From: Longimicrobium sp. | GTDB taxonomy: Bacteria; Gemmatimonadota; Gemmatimonadetes; Longimicrobiales; Longimicrobiaceae | NCBI GenBank assembly: GCA_030446945.1 | Contig: JAUJMI010000138.1 | Coordinates: forward strand, 1-8,510 | Direction of reading: 5' to 3' | Length of the DNA stretch: 8,510 nucleotides | In this document: piece by piece, positions 5,832-8,510 of the stretch | Layout of the letters: each line of letters opens with the position of its first letter | Position numbering within the stretch: position 1 is the stretch's first letter | Program-made: the position numbers and the translations under genes | The notes under the pieces: model-generated | Database searches by the model: none | Told to the model about the DNA's origin: nothing | The model's input: only the letters and a program-made list of their open reading frames with translations

Positions 5832-7571
5832 TCACGGTAGCGCGAACACGAAGAGCGCGCTCCCCCGCGGCGCGCCGTACATCTCCGGCGCGTATCCCTC
5901 CAGCCAGCCGCCCCAGCCGGTGGGGACGGCGACGTACTGCTTGCCGCGCACGCTGTACGTGACCGGATTGCTGTGGATGCCGTTGCCGGTCTGGTAGCTC
6001 CACACCATGGCGCCGGTGCGCGCGTCCCACGCGTTGAAGCGGCCGTTGGGCTCGCCGGTGAACACCAGGCCGCCCGCGGTGCTCAGCACCGAAGCGACCA
6101 TGGGGTGCTGGCTGCGCCACGACCACACCTCGCGCCCGTTGACGTCGATCGCCTTGAGGTACCCCGACTGCTCGTAGGTGCGCACATCCGCCTCGCCGCC
6201 CAGGTAGAACAGGCTCTCGCGGAACACCGTGGGGCCGCGCTTGAACCGGGCGCACGCATCGATCACCGGGACGTAAAAGAGCCCCGTCTGCGGGTTGTAC
6301 GACGCGTGAGGCCACTCCTTGGCCCCCGCGGGCCCCGGGCAGATCTCCGTGCCCTGGGGGGTTGGGATGAGGCGGGTGGTCACGCGGCCCGTGGTGCCGT
6401 CGATGGTGCCCCAGGTGGCGCGGGCGAACGGGGCGGCGCGCACCAGCTGGCCGTTGGTGCGGTCCAGGACGAAGAAGTAGCCGTTCTTGTCGAAGTGGCC
6501 CAGGAGGCGCCGCCCCCCCTGCTCGAAGAGGATGTTCTCGTTGACGCCGTCGTAGTCCCACACGTCGTGCGGCGTCCACTGGTAGTGCCAGCGGAGCGCG
6601 CCGTCGTCCGGATCGATGGCGACCACGGCGCTGGTGTACAGGTTGCTCCCCGGGCGCGGGCCGCCGTCGAACACGGGGCCGGGGTTGCCGGTGCCCCAGT
6701 ACACCAGGTCCAGCTCCGGATCGTAGGTGCCGGTGATCCAGGCGGTGCCGCCGCCGCGCGCCCACTCCTCGGCGGGCCACGACTCGGAGCCCGGCTCCCC
6801 CGGCTTGGGGACGTTGTAGCGGCGCCACACGCGGTTTCCCGTGGACTGGTCGAATGCGTCGATGTGGCCGCGCACGCCGTACTCCGCCCCGGAGCTGCCG
6901 ACGATCACCAGGTTCTTGACGATGAGCGGCGCCATCGTCGCGCTCTCGCCCGCGCGAACGTCGGCCCACGTCTTCTGCCAGACGGGGCGTCCGTTGGTGG
7001 CATCCAGCGCCACGAGCTGCCCGTTCTGCGTGGCGAGGAACACCCGGCCAGCCGCCACCGCCACGCCGCGGTTGACGTTGCCGCAGCAGAGGGGCACGTC
7101 CAGCGGGATCTCGTGCTTGTACTGCCAGAGCTGCTCGCCGGTGGCGGCGTCCAGCGCCCACACGTATCCGTCCCACCCGGAGATGAACATCACCCCGTCC
7201 ACCACGATGGGGGCCGCCTCCCACGAGAAGGTGGCCGGATTGGCGATCAGGCCCAGCGGCGCGAACTGGAAGTTCCAGGCGGGGCGCAGTCCGCGCACGT
7301 TGCCGGTGTTGATCTGGTCGAGCGAGCTGAAGCGCTGGCCGTCGTAGGCGCCGTAATAGGTGAGCCAGTTCTGCGGCTCGGAGCGGGCGCGGCGGATGCG
7401 CTCGCCGTCGACGCCCTGCGTGACGGGCGGCGCCGAGCCGCGCATCGCCTCGTTGAAGGCCGTCATCGGCTTGCTGACTTCGGTGACCGGCCAGTTGGGC
7501 GGGGCGCTGGCGCATGCGGCCGCGCCGCCGAGAACGAGGAGCGCGGAGGCGCGCCGTACGGTTCGGATCAC
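5832..7571 (-). CDS. PQQ-dependent alcohol dehydrogenase, lanthanide-type ligands, lipoprotein
   Basis: This 579-residue quinoprotein belongs to the methanol/ethanol dehydrogenase family, eight-bladed propellers that oxidise alcohols outside the cytoplasmic membrane. Residues 1-20 look like a lipoprotein signal ending AAAC (C20), a weaker lipobox. Repeated propeller motifs such as ALDAATGEQLW are evident. The vicinal cysteines C162-C163 and the cysteines C411 and C440 (29 apart, as in MxaF) are family hallmarks; W278 probably stacks on PQQ. Metal ligands by motif are E230 (GSSGAE), N296 (GTGN), D339 (catalytic base) and D341 in WDYDGVNEN. The second Asp is the XoxF-type residue that is Ala in calcium-dependent MxaF. 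No CxxCH haem motif is present. The start is GTG at 7571, eight bases after GAGG, which overlaps the stop of the cupredoxin gene. The two form an operon with 10 bases between them. Substrate is not determined; metal use is inferred. Confidence 0.93.
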   Translation of the reverse strand: MIRTVRRASALLVLGGAAACASAPPNWPVTEVSKPMTAFNEAMRGSAPPVTQGVDGERIRRARSEPQNWLTYYGAYDGQRFSSLDQINTGNVRGLRPAWNFQFAPLGLIANPATFSWEAAPIVVDGVMFISGWDGYVWALDAATGEQLWQYKHEIPLDVPLCCGNVNRGVAVAAGRVFLATQNGQLVALDATNGRPVWQKTWADVRAGESATMAPLIVKNLVIVGSSGAEYGVRGHIDAFDQSTGNRVWRRYNVPKPGEPGSESWPAEEWARGGGTAWITGTYDPELDLVYWGTGNPGPVFDGGPRPGSNLYTSAVVAIDPDDGALRWHYQWTPHDVWDYDGVNENILFEQGGRRLLGHFDKNGYFFVLDRTNGQLVRAAPFARATWGTIDGTTGRVTTRLIPTPQGTEICPGPAGAKEWPHASYNPQTGLFYVPVIDACARFKRGPTVFRESLFYLGGEADVRTYEQSGYLKAIDVNGREVWSWRSQHPMVASVLSTAGGLVFTGEPNGRFNAWDARTGAMVWSYQTGNGIHSNPVTYSVRGKQYVAVPTGWGGWLEGYAPEMYGAPRGSALFVFALP

Positions 7572-7579
7572 GGTTCTCG

Positions 7580-7584
7580 CCTCA
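7580..7584 (-). promoter_or_regulatory. Shine-Dalgarno overlapping the upstream stop codon
   Basis: On the minus strand TGAGG contains both the cupredoxin stop TGA and a GAGG ribosome site eight bases before the GTG start of the dehydrogenase. This supports the GTG start and suggests coupled translation of the two genes. Confidence 0.55.
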
Positions 7585-8148
7585 GTGCCGGGGCTGCCGG
7601 GGACGATCCAGCTTCGCTTCCGGGGGGACCTCGCCGCTCACCATGATCAGCCCCAGCATCCCGCGCGGGGCGTGGTTGGCGACGGGGCACCCGAACCAGT
7701 AGAGCCCCGGCTGGTCCAGCCGGATGCGCGCCCGGCCGTGGGAGCCCACCGGCAAAAAGAGCGCGTGCCGGTTCCCCGCGTTGGGGAGGAAGGCGGCGTG
7801 GTACGAGTAGGGGTCCTCGTTGTAGAAGTCCAGCTCCAGCTCGCCGCCGCGCGGCATCACGACGATGGCCGGGTACCAGATGTACTCCCCCTTGGGCACG
7901 CGCACGGTGGCGCGCATCACCCCGTCGCTTCCCACCTTGGCGCGGTCCAGCCCGCCGTGCGCAAAGAGCCGCGCCACGACCTCCTCGTTGGGATCGTCGA
8001 CGCGCGGCAGCTCGTTGACGAGCCGCACCACGCGGGGGTTGAGCTGCTTCAGCACGCTCGGCCTCAACAGCTTCACGTACTCGCAGGACGAAAGGGCCAC
8101 GGCTGCCAGCAGGGGCAGCAGCACGCGGTTCAGGCGTTTGCGCGGCAT
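7582..8148 (-). CDS. Cupredoxin-like lipoprotein paired with PQQ dehydrogenase
   Basis: The 188-residue product has a clear lipoprotein signal: basic MPRKR, a hydrophobic stretch, then LSSC with C22 as the lipid-attachment site. Residues about 78-172 form a beta-rich cupredoxin domain. Candidate type 1 copper ligands are H117 (SYHAAF), C154, H159 and M164 in a C-x4-H-x4-M arrangement, the spacing I recall for rusticyanin. It should be a membrane-tethered, extracytoplasmic electron-transfer protein. It is the first gene of a two-gene operon with the PQQ dehydrogenase, so it probably accepts electrons from it. I recall a family annotated as 'MSMEG_3727 family PQQ-associated protein' with this gene arrangement; membership is likely but unchecked. 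The ATG at 8148 has GAGG seven bases upstream and starts directly at the signal peptide, so longer in-frame extensions were rejected. Residues 23-75 resemble no domain I know. Confidence 0.85.
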   Translation of the reverse strand: MPRKRLNRVLLPLLAAVALSSCEYVKLLRPSVLKQLNPRVVRLVNELPRVDDPNEEVVARLFAHGGLDRAKVGSDGVMRATVRVPKGEYIWYPAIVVMPRGGELELDFYNEDPYSYHAAFLPNAGNRHALFLPVGSHGRARIRLDQPGLYWFGCPVANHAPRGMLGLIMVSGEVPPEAKLDRPRQPRH

Positions 8149-8155
8149 GGCGCGG

Positions 8156-8159
8156 CCTC
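8156..8159 (-). promoter_or_regulatory. Shine-Dalgarno site of the cupredoxin gene
   Basis: GAGG on the minus strand lies seven bases before the ATG at 8148 and supports that start. Confidence 0.5.
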
Positions 8160-8208
8160 GCGGTGCGCAGGATCGGATACGACGAAGCGCCGGAGCGCCC
8201 GTCGATTT

Positions 8209-8222
8209 TGGATCCTGATCCA
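8209..8222. promoter_or_regulatory. Possible operator, inverted repeat TGGATC-CT-GATCCA
   Basis: This is a perfect 6-2-6 inverted repeat 61 bases before the cupredoxin start. It lies in a slightly AT-richer patch (ATTTTGGATC). The position fits a regulator-binding site for the PQQ operon, but no regulator gene is present and the repeat is short enough to be chance. Confidence 0.3.
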
Positions 8223-8326
8223 CGCGCATTTCACGTGCCGCAACATCAGGCGAGTTCGTTGCAGACCCGAGCATTTTGCTGGGGCCTACGGCAGGCGCCC
8301 GGGGTGCGGCGCGGGGAACTCGTTGG

Positions 8327-8392
8327 AACGACAGCACAAAGCCCCCCTGCGCGGACTCACGCCGCCGGAGCACTGGTAGGGCGTGATTCATC
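8327..8392 (+). repeat. 66-base intergenic repeat, family A, copy 2
   Basis: It matches 5488-5553 at 56 of 66 positions by hand alignment, in the same orientation, including AACGA-AGCACAAAG, CTGCGCGGACTC and CGTGATTCATC. The left arm of the hairpin has two changes (AGCCCCC instead of AGTCCGC), so the stem is weakened. It lies upstream of, and antisense to, the PQQ operon, so it is not restricted to gene 3' ends. Confidence 0.72.
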
Positions 8393-8426
8393 CCTCCCTC
8401 TCCCCGTCTCGACCACCGCCGCCCGC

Positions 8427-8441
8427 ACCCGGCCCCCGGGT
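8427..8441. repeat. Small GC-rich hairpin
   Basis: ACCCGG (8427-8432) pairs with CCGGGT (8436-8441) around three C. It lies between repeat A copy 2 and the larger hairpin at 8451-8481. Confidence 0.4.
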
Positions 8442-8450
8442 CTGCACCGC

Positions 8451-8481
8451 GGCCCGCCCCCTCGGGTGGAGGAGGCGGGCC
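8451..8481. terminator. Strong GC-rich hairpin, possible terminator
   Basis: GGCCCGCC (8451-8458) pairs with GGCGGGCC (8474-8481); after a one-base mismatch CCTC (8460-8463) pairs with GAGG (8469-8472), leaving a five-base loop. On the plus strand it is followed by ACTTTGG, a poor T-run. No plus-strand gene ends nearby in the window, so the transcript it would act on is unknown. It could serve a minus-strand gene entering from the right. Confidence 0.4.
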
Positions 8482-8510
8482 ACTTTGGATGTCGAACATG
8501 GGATGGGGCG

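Larger units (their letters stand above)
8149..8510. other. Gene-free region upstream of the PQQ operon
   Basis: These 362 bases hold no credible gene. One minus-strand frame stays open but reads as proline/glycine-rich noise. The part nearest the operon (8149-8300) should contain its promoter; I see no convincing -35/-10 pair, only a 14-base inverted repeat at 8209-8222. The distal part contains repeat A copy 2 and two GC-rich hairpins. Confidence 0.6.

Noticed and set aside
5797..7515. 572-codon minus-strand frame overlapping the PQQ dehydrogenase
   Set aside because: Same-strand shifted frame rich in Arg and Pro; the other frame has all PQQ dehydrogenase motifs.
5973..7646. 557-codon plus-strand open frame opposite the PQQ dehydrogenase
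   Set aside because: Low-complexity Ala/Val/Gly/His composition without family features; antisense shadow.
8149..8499. N-terminal extension of the cupredoxin gene
   Set aside because: It would bury the lipoprotein signal inside the protein, and an SD sequence precedes the ATG at 8148.

Overview
The window is GC-rich chromosomal DNA from a free-living, probably Gram-negative bacterium. Two products carry lipoprotein-type signals and one a standard signal peptide. Long spurious reading frames opposite the genes are what such base composition produces. The gene mix (DUF72, a secreted DUF3857/transglutaminase protein, a VLCAD-like acyl-CoA dehydrogenase, a PQQ alcohol dehydrogenase) and the short hairpin-rich repeats between genes remind me of soil Gemmatimonadota such as the Longimicrobium group. 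That placement is an impression, not something the window proves.

Layout. Positions 5-889 (+) encode a DUF72/YecE-like TIM-barrel protein. After a 95-base gap with a plausible sigma-70-type promoter, 985-2958 (+) encodes an exported DUF3857-transglutaminase protein. A 206-base convergent gap holds a two-hairpin repeat (family B). Positions 3165-4928 (-) encode an acyl-CoA dehydrogenase of the VLCAD/ACAD9 type, divergent from a single-domain response regulator at 5089-5478 (+). The next 353 bases contain no gene but are packed with hairpin elements: repeat family A, several other inverted repeats, and a second copy of repeat B. On the minus strand, a cupredoxin-like lipoprotein (7582-8148) is followed after 10 bases by a PQQ-dependent alcohol dehydrogenase lipoprotein (5832-7571). 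The last 362 bases contain no supported gene; they hold a possible operator, a second copy of repeat A and two strong hairpins.

The most informative unit is the two-gene cupredoxin/PQQ-dehydrogenase operon. The dehydrogenase carries the Asp-Tyr-Asp signature that separates lanthanide-using (XoxF-like) from calcium-using (MxaF-like) enzymes. It has the vicinal Cys-Cys pair and no haem c domain. The cupredoxin has a complete type 1 copper ligand set with C-x4-H-x4-M spacing. Together they suggest a membrane-anchored, extracytoplasmic alcohol oxidation module in which a blue copper protein may take the place of the usual cytochrome c acceptor. No PQQ biosynthesis or cytochrome genes are in the window.

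The other striking signal is the repeats. Two copies of repeat B, about 94% identical by hand alignment, lie in sense orientation just after the stop codons of two unrelated genes. Two copies of a 66-base repeat A are about 85% identical. I see no tRNA, rRNA, CRISPR array, transposase or integrase.
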